A DNA stretch of 41,647 nt from Actinomadura sp. CNU-125 (GTDB lineage: Bacteria > Actinomycetota > Actinomycetes > Streptosporangiales > Streptosporangiaceae): contig NZ_MKJY01000565.1 in assembly GCF_001942465.1 (NCBI RefSeq), positions 1 to 41,647 of the forward strand, read 5' to 3'. Positions 19,863 through 28,715 of the stretch are shown one piece after another. A program made the position numbers and the translations under genes. Under the pieces are notes generated by a model, which had not been told where the DNA came from, did not search any database, and worked only from the letters and a program-made list of their open reading frames with translations. Positions within the stretch are counted from its first letter, which is position 1; each line of letters begins with the position of its first letter.

Positions 19863-21685
19863 TTGACCCGGTTCGGGGTGTGGGCGCCGGACGCGTGCCG
19901 CGCGGCGGTCGCGACCGGTGCCCCGCCCGACGCCGTCCGGCACCCCATGTCCCGCCTGCCCGGACGTCCCGGCTGGTGGTCGACGGACGTGCCGGACGCG
20001 GCCCACGGGACGGACTACGGGTTCGTCCTCCACGACAACGACAACGACGACGGCGACGGCAACGACGACGGCGAGACGCTCCCCGACCCGCGATCGCCCT
20101 GGCAACCGAACGGCGTGCACGGCCCGAGCCGCGTCTACGACCACGACAGGTTCGCCTGGACGGACGCAGGGTGGCGCGGTCGCCCGCTCCCCGGAAGCGT
20201 CCTGTACGAACTGCACGTGGGCACCTTCACCCCAGAGGGAACCTTCGACGCCGCTGCGGAACGCTTGGACCATCTCGTCTCGCTGGGGATCGACGCAGTA
20301 GAGCTTCTGCCCGTCGCGTCCTTCCCCGGCGACCACGGGTGGGGTTACGACGGTGTCCACCTGTGGGCCCCGCACGAGCCCTACGGCGGCCCGGACGGAC
20401 TCAAGCGGTTCGTGGACGCCGCCCACGCGCGCGGCGTCGCGGTCGTCCTCGACGTCGTCTACAACCACCTGGGCCCGGACGGGAATCGCCTGGCGTCCTA
20501 CGGCCCGTACTTCACCGGCGCCCACACGACCCCCTGGGGCGACGCCGTGAACTTCGACCAGGACGGTTCGGACGAGGTGCGCGCGTTCGTCGTCCAGAAC
20601 GCGCTCATGTGGCTCCGCGACTACCACCTGGACGGCCTCCGCCTGGACGCCGTCCACGCCATTACCGACCATCGCGCGGTGCACATCCTGGAGGAACTGG
20701 CGGTCGCGGTGGCGGGACTGTCGGCGCATCTGGGCCGGGCCCTGTTCCTGATAGCCGAATCGGACCTGAACGACCCGCGCCTCGTGACGTCCAGGGAAGC
20801 GGGCGGATACGGGCTCGACGCCCAGTGGAGCGACGACTTCCACCACGCTTTGCACGCCGCCCTCACGGGTGAACGCCAGGGTTACTACTGCGACTTCGGT
20901 TCACTGGAGACACTCAAGAAAGCCCTGACGAAAGTGTTCGTCCACGACGGCACGATGTCGAACTACAGGGGACGGCACCACGGTCGTCCCGTCGACGTCC
21001 GTACTACGCCCGCGCACCGTTTCCTGGGGTTCTTGCAGAACCACGACCAGGTGGGCAATCGCGCGTCCGGGGACCGCATAAGCGCGACGTTGGACGTGCC
21101 CATGCAGAAGGTGGGTGCCGCCCTCCTCCTCCTGGCCCCGTACACGCCGATGCTGTTCATGGGCGAGGAATGGGGCGCGACCACACCGTGGTGTTATTTC
21201 ACCGACCACGTCGACCCGGATCTCGGACGGGCGGTGAGCGAGGGCCGCCGCCGGGAGTTCGCCCGCCACGGCTGGACCGGGGACGGCGTCCCCGACCCGC
21301 AGCGCCCGAGACGTTCCGGCGCTCGGTGCTCGATTGGGGCGAACCGGACAAAGAGCCCCATCGGGAACTGCTCGACTGGCACCGGTCGCTGATCGCGCTC
21401 CGCCGCGCGATCCCCGACCTCAACGACCCGCGCCTCTCCGAAACGCGAGTGGAGACCCGCGAAGACGGCGAATACCGACTTGTCACCATCCGGCGGGGCC
21501 GCATCCGACTCGTCGCGAACCTCGCGGACCGCTCCGCGGAGATCGCGACGCCCGCGTCCCGTCTCGTCCTCGCGTCAGATCAGGACGTAAAACTCGAAAC
21601 GGACTCTAGCGGCGATTCTTCAACCAGCTTGCTGAGCCTTCCGGCGGCCTCCGCGGCCGTCCTGTGGTGCCCGTTTCGTGGGTGA
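19863..21685 (+). CDS. treZ: Maltooligosyltrehalose trehalohydrolase TreZ, one frameshift
   Basis: TreZ releases trehalose from the TreY product. The N-terminal CBM48-like part contains an unusual Asp/Asn/Gly run (residues about 58-72) before LPDPRSPWQPNGVHGPSR. GH13 motifs are intact: DVVYNHLGPDGN, DGLRLDAVHAI (nucleophile), LIAESDLNDPR (acid) and FLQNHDQVGNRA (third acid). MLFMGEEWGA follows. The frame breaks near 21305; one G turns DPQRPRRS into DPQAPETFRRSVLDWGEPD and gives about 607 residues, usual for TreZ. The start is TTG 19863, supported by AGGGGG about 8 nt upstream. The last 30 codons use several rare A/T-ending codons, unlike the rest. Third gene of the TreX-TreY-TreZ operon. Confidence 0.92.
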
Positions 21686-21798
21686 GATGCCAGGACTCGC
21701 CTGAATCCCGGCAAAGATGTGTGTTCGCGGTTCTACTATGAGTGGCAAACCGCAGGTCAAGAGCGCGGTGGCGGCCGAGAAACGTTCAAGATTGGTCA

Positions 21799-21804
21799 TA
21801 CGAT
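21799..21804 (+). promoter_or_regulatory. -10 box (TACGAT) of leaderless response-regulator transcript
   Basis: TACGAT fits TANNNT and ends 6 nt before the ATG at 21811; no Shine-Dalgarno is present. The two-component pair is thus transcribed separately from the trehalose operon. Confidence 0.55.
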
Positions 21805-21810
21805 CGGTTC

Positions 21811-22482
21811 ATGACCTCAGTACTGCTCGCCGAGGACGACACGTCCATCTCCGAGCCTCTCGCCCGCGCGCTGCGTCGCGAGGGGTACACCGTCGAAGTC
21901 AGCCCGGACGGCCCGCAGGCGCTGGAGCGGGCCCTCGGGGGCGGTGTGGACCTCATCGTGCTCGACCTCGGCCTGCCGGAACTCGACGGCCTTGAGGTGG
22001 CCCGCAGGGTACGTGCCGAGGGGCACGGAGTCCCGATACTGATCCTGACCGCCCGGGCCGACGAGGTCGACACCGTCGTCGGGCTCGACGCGGGGGCCGA
22101 CGACTACGTCACCAAACCGTTCCGGCTCGCCGAACTGCTCGCCCGGGTGCGGGCCCTGCTGCGCCGGGGCAGCACCGAGACCCCGATCGTCCAGGGGGTC
22201 CGGATCGACGCCGAGTCGCGCCGGGCCTGGATGGGCGAACAGGAGCTCCAGCTGACCACCAAGGAGTTCGACCTGCTGCGCGTCCTGGTCAGGGACGCCG
22301 GGAAGGTCGTCACCCGCGAACAGATCATGCGCGAGGTATGGGACACCAACTGGTGGGGTTCCACGAAGACCCTCGACATGCACATTTCCTGGCTGCGCCG
22401 CAAGCTCGGCGACGACGCCGGCAGTCCCCGCTACATCACCACGGTGCGGGGCGTCGGCTTCCGGTTCGAACGCGGCGACTAG
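21811..22482 (+). CDS. OmpR/PhoB-family response regulator
   Basis: This 223-residue regulator has a receiver domain (1-115) with acidic pocket Glu8-Asp9-Asp10, phosphoacceptor Asp52 (IVLDLGLPELDG), Thr80 and Lys102 (DDYVTKPF). A C-terminal winged helix carries TTKEFDLLRVLVRDAGKVVTR, ...STKTLDMHISWLRRKLGDD and the wing YITTVRGVGFRF. The ATG 21811 is chosen over an upstream in-frame start at 21742 because the receiver fold begins there and the TANNNT box precedes it. Its partner kinase follows 94 bp downstream. The signal sensed and the regulon are unknown; a kinase/regulator pair beside gtrA-purK occurs in other actinobacteria. Confidence 0.93.
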   Translation: MTSVLLAEDDTSISEPLARALRREGYTVEVSPDGPQALERALGGGVDLIVLDLGLPELDGLEVARRVRAEGHGVPILILTARADEVDTVVGLDAGADDYVTKPFRLAELLARVRALLRRGSTETPIVQGVRIDAESRRAWMGEQELQLTTKEFDLLRVLVRDAGKVVTREQIMREVWDTNWWGSTKTLDMHISWLRRKLGDDAGSPRYITTVRGVGFRFERGD

Positions 22483-22556
22483 CACCGGCCGCCACGGTCG
22501 CGCGGCACTTCCCCGCCTTCCCGAGAGGCCGGGGGAGAGCCCGGTGCGGCCGTGGC
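22482..22556 (+). other. Interlocked inverted repeats between regulator and kinase genes
   Basis: GCACCGG (22482-22488) pairs with CCGGTGC (22541-22547), and GCCACGG (22491-22497) pairs with CCGTGGC (22550-22556). The order A-B-A'-B' allows either two mutually exclusive hairpins or an H-type pseudoknot in the mRNA just ahead of the kinase ribosome site (AAGGAG near 22566). A chance origin is possible at this GC content. Confidence 0.35.
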
Positions 22557-22576
22557 TTCACCCCTAAGGAGCCCTG

Positions 22577-23848
22577 ATGAGGCGCCGACTCCTGCTGTCG
22601 ACGCTCGCGGTGGCGGTGGTCGCGATCCTGCTGCTCGGCATCCCCCTCGCCTACGCCGCCCACAAGCTCGTCCACGAGGAGGCCCGCCGGTCGCTGGAAC
22701 GCGAGGCGTCCACCATCCTCGGCGGCGTCGGCTACAGCCTCCAGACCGGACGGCCGCTCCACGGCGCGACGATCGCGCGGGAGTATCCCGGCCGCCACAT
22801 CTTCATCACCCTGCCGGACGGCCGCACGGTCACCGCCGGGCCCGATCCGGACGCGCGGATGCTCACCGCCGCGACGTCCGCCGGGGGCGTCCGCGTCCGG
22901 GTGTCGCGGCCCGCGTCGCAGGTCCAGGACGCCGAGCTGCGGTTACTCCTGCTGATCGGGAGCCTCGCCCTGCTCGGCGTCGCCGTCACCGTCGGGCTCG
23001 CCATGGTGCAGGCCCGCAAGCTCACCCTCCCGCTCATCGACCTCGCCGAGACCGCCGACCGGCTCGGCACCGGCAACGCCCGCCCGCGGCGCCGCCGCTA
23101 CGGCATCCCCGAGGTCGACCGGGTCGCCGAGGTCCTCGACCGCAGCGCCGTCCGCATCGCCGACCTGCTCGCCTCCAGCCGCGAGTTCGCCTCCGACGCC
23201 AGCCACCAGCTGCGCACCCCGCTCACCGCCCTGTCCATGCGGCTCGACGAGATGATCGAGGCCGCCGACTACCCCGACGTCGTCCGCGAGGAGGGCGCGG
23301 CGGCCGTCGCGCAGACCGAACGCCTCGTCGCCGTCGTCGAGCAGCTCCTCGCCCGCGCCCGGCACGACCGCACCGGCGGCGCCGTCCCCGCGCAGATCGA
23401 CGACATCATCGCCCAGCAGGTCGAGGAGTGGCGGCCGATCTTCGGCCGCGCCGGACGCGACGTCCGGATCATCGGCGAGCAGGGCCTCGTCGGCATGACC
23501 AACCCCGAGGGGCTCTCCCAGATCATCGCGACGCTCCTCGACAACTCGCTCATGCACGGCGCCGGAACCGTGACGATCCACACCAAGCCGGGCGGCAGTT
23601 CGGTCGTGGTCGAGGTCGGCGACGAAGGCGGGGGCATCCCGCCCGAACTCGAAGCGCGGATCTTCGAACGCAGCGTCAGCGGCGGCCGCGGCACCGGGCT
23701 CGGCCTCTACCTGGCCCGTTCCCTGGCCGTCGTCGACGGCGGGCGGCTGGAGCTGGTCCAGGCCCGCCCGGCCGTGTTCGGAGTCTTCCTCCGGCAGGCC
23801 GAACAGGCCAAGCTGGCCGCGGAACGGGTCGTCATCGGCCCCACCTGA
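22577..23848 (+). CDS. Sensor histidine kinase (HisKA/HATPase)
   Basis: This 423-residue membrane kinase has TM1 at about 5-28, a short extracytoplasmic part (30-120), TM2 at about 121-143 and HAMP at about 144-200. The phosphoacceptor His210 lies in FASDASHQLRTPLTAL. The ATPase domain has the N box (LLDNSLMHG), G1 (VEVGDEGGGIPP) and G2 (GGRGTGLGLYLARSL). The start ATG 22577 has AAGGAG 6 nt upstream. The small sensor loop of about 90 residues has no recognised ligand domain. It pairs with the OmpR-type regulator directly upstream. Confidence 0.93.
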   Translation: MRRRLLLSTLAVAVVAILLLGIPLAYAAHKLVHEEARRSLEREASTILGGVGYSLQTGRPLHGATIAREYPGRHIFITLPDGRTVTAGPDPDARMLTAATSAGGVRVRVSRPASQVQDAELRLLLLIGSLALLGVAVTVGLAMVQARKLTLPLIDLAETADRLGTGNARPRRRRYGIPEVDRVAEVLDRSAVRIADLLASSREFASDASHQLRTPLTALSMRLDEMIEAADYPDVVREEGAAAVAQTERLVAVVEQLLARARHDRTGGAVPAQIDDIIAQQVEEWRPIFGRAGRDVRIIGEQGLVGMTNPEGLSQIIATLLDNSLMHGAGTVTIHTKPGGSSVVVEVGDEGGGIPPELEARIFERSVSGGRGTGLGLYLARSLAVVDGGRLELVQARPAVFGVFLRQAEQAKLAAERVVIGPT

Positions 23849-23881
23849 GGAACCCGGGGGACGAGGAACCCGGTGACGGGG

Positions 23882-24442
23882 TCAGTGCGCGGCGTAGTCC
23901 TCGGTCGGGGTATCGACCTGGTGGCCGAGCCGCGGCGCCGCGACGTCCGCGCGGTGCGCCCCCGGCCCGTCGCCGTCGACCGGCTCGGGCAGCCCGGACG
24001 CCGGGTCGACCGGCGGGGCGTCGGTCGGCAGGAACACCCACTTCTTGTACGCCCAGAAGCGGAACAGCGTCGCCGCGCCCGTCCCGACGATCATCGCGGA
24101 GTTGTAGGCGATCGGGCCTTCCAGCCGCAGCACGTAGATCGTGAAACCGATGAACAGCTGAGTGATCACGAGCCCCACGCCGTTCAGCGCGAAGAAGATC
24201 ACGTACTCCCGGCCGACGCCGCTGCGGTCGCGGTGCCGGAACGTCCAGTACCGGTTCGCCAGATAGGAGAACGTCGTGGCCACCACCGTGGCGACCAGGA
24301 ACGACGTCATCGGCCCCACATCGAGCCCGGCGTGCAGCACGTTGCTGACGATCATCGTGATGACGAACGCGATCGCGCCCACGCTGCCGAACTTGGCGAG
24401 CTCGCGCACCACGTGCTCGAACTGCCGCTGAAGACTGGCCAT
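23882..24442 (-). CDS. GtrA family membrane protein
   Basis: This 186-residue protein has four predicted helices in a GtrA domain (about 12-135). Typical signatures are ELAKFGSVGAIAFVITMIVSN, TTFSYLANRYWTFRH and MIVGTGAATLFRFWAYKKWVF. A Pro/Asp-rich cytoplasmic tail follows. GtrA proteins are thought to flip or support polyprenyl-linked sugars during cell-surface glycosylation. It is convergent with the sensor kinase and divergent from purK. Rv3277, beside purK in M. tuberculosis, is the same type of protein, so this neighbour relation is old. ATG 24442 is chosen; no clear ribosome site is seen. The 230 bp up to purK hold only the two promoters as far as can be seen. Confidence 0.88.
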   Translation of the reverse strand: MASLQRQFEHVVRELAKFGSVGAIAFVITMIVSNVLHAGLDVGPMTSFLVATVVATTFSYLANRYWTFRHRDRSGVGREYVIFFALNGVGLVITQLFIGFTIYVLRLEGPIAYNSAMIVGTGAATLFRFWAYKKWVFLPTDAPPVDPASGLPEPVDGDGPGAHRADVAAPRLGHQVDTPTEDYAAH

Positions 24443-24660
24443 CAGGCTCACGAAGTGGAACCGTCCTTCCGGACCTCGGCTATGGCGCGCCACGACGGGC
24501 GGCCGATGCGGGAGCACAACGAGGATAGACGCACGCGGTGCCGGAGACGTCGGAACATGAAGTTTCGCGTTCTTCCGTCGACGTCCCCTGGCCCGCACCC
24601 CGGGGACCCACACCGAATCCGACGCACAGTACACCTGGTTCGTTCACGATGCGCGGCCGA

Positions 24661-24666
24661 TAACCT
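24661..24666 (+). promoter_or_regulatory. -10 box (TAACCT) of leaderless purK transcript
   Basis: TAACCT fits TANNNT and ends 6 nt before the GTG at 24673, with no Shine-Dalgarno. Confidence 0.55.
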
Positions 24667-24672
24667 GCTGAG

Positions 24673-25860
24673 GTGACCCTCAATACCCCCGTCGTCGGCA
24701 TGGTCGGCGGCGGTCAGCTCGCCCGGATGACGCAACAGGCCGCGATCGCGCTCGGCGTCCCGCTGCGCGTCCTCGCCGGCGCACCGGACGAGTCCGCGGC
24801 GCAGGTCGTCGCCGACGTGCAGGTGGGCGACGACCGCGCGCTCGACGATCTGCGGGCGTTCGCCAAGGGCTGCGACGTGCTCACCTTCGACCACGAGCAC
24901 GTCCCCGGCGACCACATCCGCGACCTCGAAGCCTCCGGCGTCGCCTGCCGTCCCGGGTCCGCCGCCCTCGCGCACGCCCAGGACAAGCTCGTCATGCGCG
25001 AGCGGCTCGGCGGGTTCGGCGCCCCGTGCCCCGCGTACGCGCACCTGCCGGCCGCCGAGCCCGTCCCCGCCCTGGAGGCGTTCGCCCGCGAGCACGGCCT
25101 CCCCGTCGTGGTCAAGGCCGTGCGCGGCGGCTACGACGGCAAGGGCGTGTGGGTCCTGGACTCCCTCGACGACGACGCGGTGCGGCTCGTCGCCGATCTC
25201 CGCGGGCAGGGCCTCGACCTCATGGTCGAGGAGCACGTCGCGTTCCGCCGCGAGCTCGCCGCGCTCGTCGCCCGCTCCCCGTACGGGCAGGGCGCCGCGT
25301 ACCCGATCGTCGAGACCGTCCAGGAGAAGGGCATCTGCACCGAGGTCATCGCCCCGGCGCAGGGCCTGCCGGACGACCTCGCCGTCGAGGCGCAGAACCT
25401 CGCCCTCGGCATCGCGGACGAACTCGGCGTCGTCGGCCTCCTCGCGGTCGAACTGTTCGAGACCGCGTCCGGCCTGGTCGTCAACGAGCTCGCGATGCGC
25501 CCGCACAACTCCGGCCACTGGACGATCGAGGGTTCGCGCACGTCCCAGTTCGAGCAGCACCTGCGCGCCGTCCTGGACCTGCCGCTCGGGTCCACCGAGC
25601 CCACCGCGCCCGTGACCGTCATGGCGAACGTCCTCGGCGGCGACGACCCGGACGTCTACTCCCGCTACATCCACGTGATGGCGCACGACCCGGCCGTCAA
25701 GGTCCACCTCTACGGCAAGGAGTCGCGGCCCGGCCGCAAGATCGGGCACGTCACCGCCCTCGGCGCCGACCTCGCGGACGTCCGCGAGCGCGCCCGGCAC
25801 GCCGCCGACTACCTGCGCTGGGGTCCGAAGATGAAGCCCGACACCGAGGAGAACGCATGA
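24673..25860 (+). CDS. purK: N5-carboxyaminoimidazole ribonucleotide synthase
   Basis: PurK carboxylates AIR with ATP and bicarbonate to N5-CAIR in purine synthesis. The 395-residue ATP-grasp protein begins VVGMVGGGQLARMTQQAA, the PurK nucleotide-binding start. ATP-grasp motifs are VVVKAVRGGYDGKGVWVL and LMVEEHVAFRRELA. The substrate motif NELAMRPHNSGHWTIEG is intact. The end is typical: LYGKESRPGRKIGHVTALG. GTG 24673 fits the leaderless promoter. The stop overlaps the purE start as ATGA, so both are translationally coupled. Confidence 0.97.
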   Translation: MTLNTPVVGMVGGGQLARMTQQAAIALGVPLRVLAGAPDESAAQVVADVQVGDDRALDDLRAFAKGCDVLTFDHEHVPGDHIRDLEASGVACRPGSAALAHAQDKLVMRERLGGFGAPCPAYAHLPAAEPVPALEAFAREHGLPVVVKAVRGGYDGKGVWVLDSLDDDAVRLVADLRGQGLDLMVEEHVAFRRELAALVARSPYGQGAAYPIVETVQEKGICTEVIAPAQGLPDDLAVEAQNLALGIADELGVVGLLAVELFETASGLVVNELAMRPHNSGHWTIEGSRTSQFEQHLRAVLDLPLGSTEPTAPVTVMANVLGGDDPDVYSRYIHVMAHDPAVKVHLYGKESRPGRKIGHVTALGADLADVRERARHAADYLRWGPKMKPDTEENA

Positions 25861-26348
25861 GCCCGCGCGTGGGCGTCGTCATGGGCAGCGACTCCGACTG
25901 GCCCGTCATGCGGGCCGCGGGCGAGGCCCTGGAGGAGTTCGGCGTGCCGTTCGAGGCCGACGTGGTCTCCGCGCACCGCATGCCGCACGACATGATCGCC
26001 TACGGTGAGGAAGCCGCCGGGCGCGGCCTCCAGGCGATCATCGCGGGGGCCGGGGGCGCCGCGCACCTGCCGGGCATGCTCGCCTCGGTCACCCCGCTCC
26101 CGGTCATCGGCGTGCCCGTCCCGCTCAAGTACCTCGACGGGATGGACTCGCTGCTGTCGATCGTCCAGATGCCCGCCGGGGTCCCCGTCGCGACCGTCGC
26201 CGTCGGCGCCGCCCGCAACGCCGGGCTGCTGGCCGTCCGCATCCTGGCCGCCGCCGACGAGGACCTGCGGGCGAAGATGAAGGTCTTCCAGCAGGACCTC
26301 TACGGCCAGGCCAAGGCGAAAGGCAAGCGCCTCCGCGAAAGCCTCTGA
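25857..26348 (+). CDS. purE: N5-carboxyaminoimidazole ribonucleotide mutase
   Basis: PurE class I converts N5-CAIR to CAIR, the step after PurK. The 163-residue protein has the phosphate and substrate loops MGSDSDWPVM, SAHRMPHDM (catalytic His) and GAGGAAHLPGM, followed by VIGVPVPLKYLDGMDSLLSIVQMPAGVP. Length is normal. Presence of purK shows it is the mutase type, not the direct carboxylase. Convergent with the CoA-binding protein gene. Confidence 0.97.
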   Translation: MSPRVGVVMGSDSDWPVMRAAGEALEEFGVPFEADVVSAHRMPHDMIAYGEEAAGRGLQAIIAGAGGAAHLPGMLASVTPLPVIGVPVPLKYLDGMDSLLSIVQMPAGVPVATVAVGAARNAGLLAVRILAAADEDLRAKMKVFQQDLYGQAKAKGKRLRESL

Positions 26349-26356
26349 CCTGCCTG

Positions 26357-26788
26357 TCAGCGGGCCGGGTGGCGCCTGCTCCACTCGATGGCGGGGCAGC
26401 GGTTCATGACGACGTCGAGACCGGCGTCGAGGGCGCGGCGCCCCGCCTGCTCGTCGACCACGTCGAGCGGCAGCCAGACGGCCCCGGCGCCCGCCGCGAC
26501 GGCCTGGTCGATCACCGCGCCCGCGTGCTCCGAGCGCCGGTACACGCCCACCACGTCGACCTTCTCGGGCAGGTCGGCGAGCGTCGCGTAGCCCGGCTCG
26601 CCGAGCACCTCGGCCCGCGACGGGTGCACCGGGAAGATCCGCTTCCCCCGCACCTGCAGCAGTTGCGCCTGCTCGTACACGACCCGCTCGGGACGGTCGT
26701 TCAGCCCGACGAACGCCCACGTGCGGGACTCGGCCAGCAGCCGGGTGATCACGTCCGGGTCGGCGAAGGAAGCATCCATACCGGGCAC
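26357..26788 (-). CDS. CoA-binding domain protein
   Basis: This 143-residue single-domain protein has the Rossmann-like CoA_binding fold (YccU/HcgE-type): WAFVGLNDRPERVVY, then KRIFPVHPSRAEVLGEPGYATLADLP, VDVVGVYRRSEHAGAVIDQAV and AVWLPLDVVDEQAGRRA, with the conserved Cys in VVMNRCPAIEW. The family often binds CoA, but its role is unproven. The GTG at 26788 gives 143 residues; ATG 26779 is an equally good start. It is convergent with purE (8 bp between stops), and behind it lies a strong hairpin. Confidence 0.82.
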   Translation of the reverse strand: MPGMDASFADPDVITRLLAESRTWAFVGLNDRPERVVYEQAQLLQVRGKRIFPVHPSRAEVLGEPGYATLADLPEKVDVVGVYRRSEHAGAVIDQAVAAGAGAVWLPLDVVDEQAGRRALDAGLDVVMNRCPAIEWSRRHPAR

Positions 26789-26817
26789 AACACCCGGCGC
26801 CGCCTGATCGTTCCCTC

Positions 26818-26881
26818 CGTTGATCTGCGGCGTGTTGCCCGAACTCGGGCGCCCATAAGGGCAACACGCCGCAGATCAACG
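26818..26881. terminator. Perfect 23-bp inverted repeat, terminator or palindromic repeat element
   Basis: CGTTGATCTGCGGCGTGTTG plus CCC (26818-26840) is repeated exactly inverted at 26859-26881, with an 18-nt spacer that itself contains the palindrome GGGCGCCC. It follows the stop of the minus-strand response regulator (26895) and so should terminate that two-gene operon, although no T-run follows. Its length and perfection exceed an ordinary terminator. Confidence 0.75.
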
Positions 26882-26894
26882 TCAGGAGGGGCGG

Positions 26895-27548
26895 CTAGGC
26901 GCCGGGGAGGATCAGGCCCGACTCGTAGGCGGCGATCACGGCCTGCACGCGGTCGCGCGCGCCGAGCTTCGCCAGCAGGTTGCTCACGTGCGTCTTGACC
27001 GTGTGCTCGCTGACCACGAGCGCCGCCGCGATCTCGGCGTTGGACAGGCCGCGCCCGACGAGCGTGAGCGTCTGCCGCTCGCGCTCGGTGAGCGCCGCGA
27101 GGACGGGCGCCGCCCGCTCGCGCGGACGGCCGCGCAGCACGTCGCCGATCAGCCGCCGCGTCACCGTCGGCGCGAGCAGCGCCTCCCCGGCGGCGACCAC
27201 CCGGACGGCGTGCACGAGGTCGTCGCGGCGCACGTCCTTCAGCAGGAACCCGCTCGCGCCCGCCCGCAGCGCGTCGTAGACGTGGTCGTCCTGGTCGAAC
27301 GTGGTCAGCATCAGCGCCCGGGTGTCCGTCCGCGCGCAGATCTCGCGGGCCGCCGCGATGCCGTCCGTCCCGGGCATGCGGACGTCGAGCAGCGCGACGT
27401 CGGGGGCGTGCGCCCGCACCGCGTCGATCGCGGCGCGGCCGTCGGCGGCCTCGGCCACCACCTCGATGTCGGGCTGCGTGTCGAGGATCAGCGCGAACCC
27501 GCTGCGCACCAGCTCCTGGTCGTCCGCCACCACCACGCTGACCGTCAT
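26895..27548 (-). CDS. NarL/LuxR-family response regulator
   Basis: This 217-residue regulator has a receiver domain with Asp9-Asp10, phosphoacceptor Asp55 (VALLDVRMPGTDG), Thr82/83 and Lys104 (SGFLLKDVRRDDL). A C-terminal LuxR-type helix-turn-helix follows (LTERERQTLTLVGRGLSNAE, then VVSEHTVKTHVSNLLAKLGARDR). The start overlaps the kinase stop as ATGA, so the pair is translationally coupled. Regulators of this kind next to a DesK-like kinase often control nearby exporter or membrane genes; no target is evident here. Confidence 0.94.
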   Translation of the reverse strand: MTVSVVVADDQELVRSGFALILDTQPDIEVVAEAADGRAAIDAVRAHAPDVALLDVRMPGTDGIAAAREICARTDTRALMLTTFDQDDHVYDALRAGASGFLLKDVRRDDLVHAVRVVAAGEALLAPTVTRRLIGDVLRGRPRERAAPVLAALTERERQTLTLVGRGLSNAEIAAALVVSEHTVKTHVSNLLAKLGARDRVQAVIAAYESGLILPGA

Positions 27549-28702
27549 GCCCCGGCCCCCAGCCCGAGCCGCGCCTCGACCCGCGCCCCGCGGCCGCCCG
27601 GCGCCGGTCCGAACGCGGCGTCGCCGCCGCAGGCGGCGGCCCGCTCCCGGACGCCGACCAGCCCGCGGCCCCCGGGACGGCCCGCCGCCCCCGGGCCCCG
27701 CCCGTCATCGGTCACGGTGATCCGCAGGACGTCGTCCTCCCAGGTCAGTGCCACGTCCACCCGCTCCGCCCCGGCGTGCTTCACCGTGTTGGTCAGCGCC
27801 TCCTGGACGATCCGGTAGGCGGCCACGTCGACGTCGGGACGCAGCGTCGCGGGGTCGCCCGTCACGGTGAGCGAGACCCGCAGGCCGGTCTCGCCGACGC
27901 GTCCGGTCAGTTCGGGGAGCCGCCCGAGGGTCGGCTGCGGGTCGCGGGCGTGCTCGCCGTCCTTGAGCAGGCCCAGCATCCGCCGGAGCTGCCCCATCGC
28001 GTCCCGCCCGGACGCGGCGATGGCGTCGAAGGCGGCCTCGGCCCGGTCCGGGTCCGACCGGACGACCAGCGGCCCCGACTCGGCCTGCACCACCATCAGG
28101 CTGACGGCGTGGGCGAGGATGTCGTGCATGTCCCGCGCGATCCGGGTCCGCTCCCGTTCCGCGGCCCGTTCGGCCTCCAGGCGGCGTTCCCGCTCCAGCC
28201 GGACGGCCCGTTCCTCCAGGTCGGCGGCCCGCTCCCGGCGCAGCGCCGCCGCGCGCCCCAGCGCGTACGCGGCCAGCCAGATCGCCGTCCCACGCACGGC
28301 CGTGTCCAGCGACCCGGGACGCACGATGAGGAACGTGCTCAGCACGGTGATCCCGCAGCCCGCGAGGCGGTGGGCGCGCGGCGACCGGTCCGCCACGGTG
28401 TACACCGCGACGAGCCAGCCGTACCAGATCGGCTGGCTCGGCCCGCCGCCGATCAGGTCGTAGACCGGGACGGCGACCAGGACGGCGACCATGACCGCGA
28501 GGGGCGCGCGCCGCCGGAACAGCAGCGGCGCCGACGCCCCCAGGATCGGCGCGTACAGGGCGGGCGACCACGGTTCGCGCATGGTGGTGAACGGCGCGAG
28601 CTGCGCCAGGAACACCGCCGCGGCGAGGGCCGCGTCGACCGCGGCGTCCGGCGGTCTCCGGAACGCGCGGAACGCCCGGAGGGGCCGGGTCTGGAGGGAC
28701 AT
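27545..28702 (-). CDS. NarL-type sensor histidine kinase (HisKA_3, DesK-like)
   Basis: This protein of about 385 residues starts with MSLQTRPLRAF at ATG 28702. About five membrane helices fill residues 20-155, then an Arg/Glu-rich coiled coil (ALRRERAADLEERAVRLERE region). The HisKA_3 motif is RTRIARDMHDILAHAVSLMV with the phosphoacceptor His. The HATPase domain has AYRIVQEALTNTVKHAGA (N box) and ITVTDDGRGPG, ending GGRGLVGVRERAAACGG. A TANNNT box 7 nt upstream supports this start over an earlier in-frame codon at 28780. It is first gene of a two-gene operon with its regulator. Confidence 0.92.
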   Translation of the reverse strand: MSLQTRPLRAFRAFRRPPDAAVDAALAAAVFLAQLAPFTTMREPWSPALYAPILGASAPLLFRRRAPLAVMVAVLVAVPVYDLIGGGPSQPIWYGWLVAVYTVADRSPRAHRLAGCGITVLSTFLIVRPGSLDTAVRGTAIWLAAYALGRAAALRRERAADLEERAVRLERERRLEAERAAERERTRIARDMHDILAHAVSLMVVQAESGPLVVRSDPDRAEAAFDAIAASGRDAMGQLRRMLGLLKDGEHARDPQPTLGRLPELTGRVGETGLRVSLTVTGDPATLRPDVDVAAYRIVQEALTNTVKHAGAERVDVALTWEDDVLRITVTDDGRGPGAAGRPGGRGLVGVRERAAACGGDAAFGPAPGGRGARVEARLGLGAGA

Positions 28703-28709
28703 GACGGAC

Positions 28710-28715
28710 AAGTTA
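28710..28715 (-). promoter_or_regulatory. -10 box (TAACTT) of leaderless DesK-like kinase transcript
   Basis: On the minus strand TAACTT fits TANNNT and ends 7 nt before the ATG at 28702. It faces the plus-strand membrane protein gene across 145 bp in which nothing else is seen. Confidence 0.5.
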
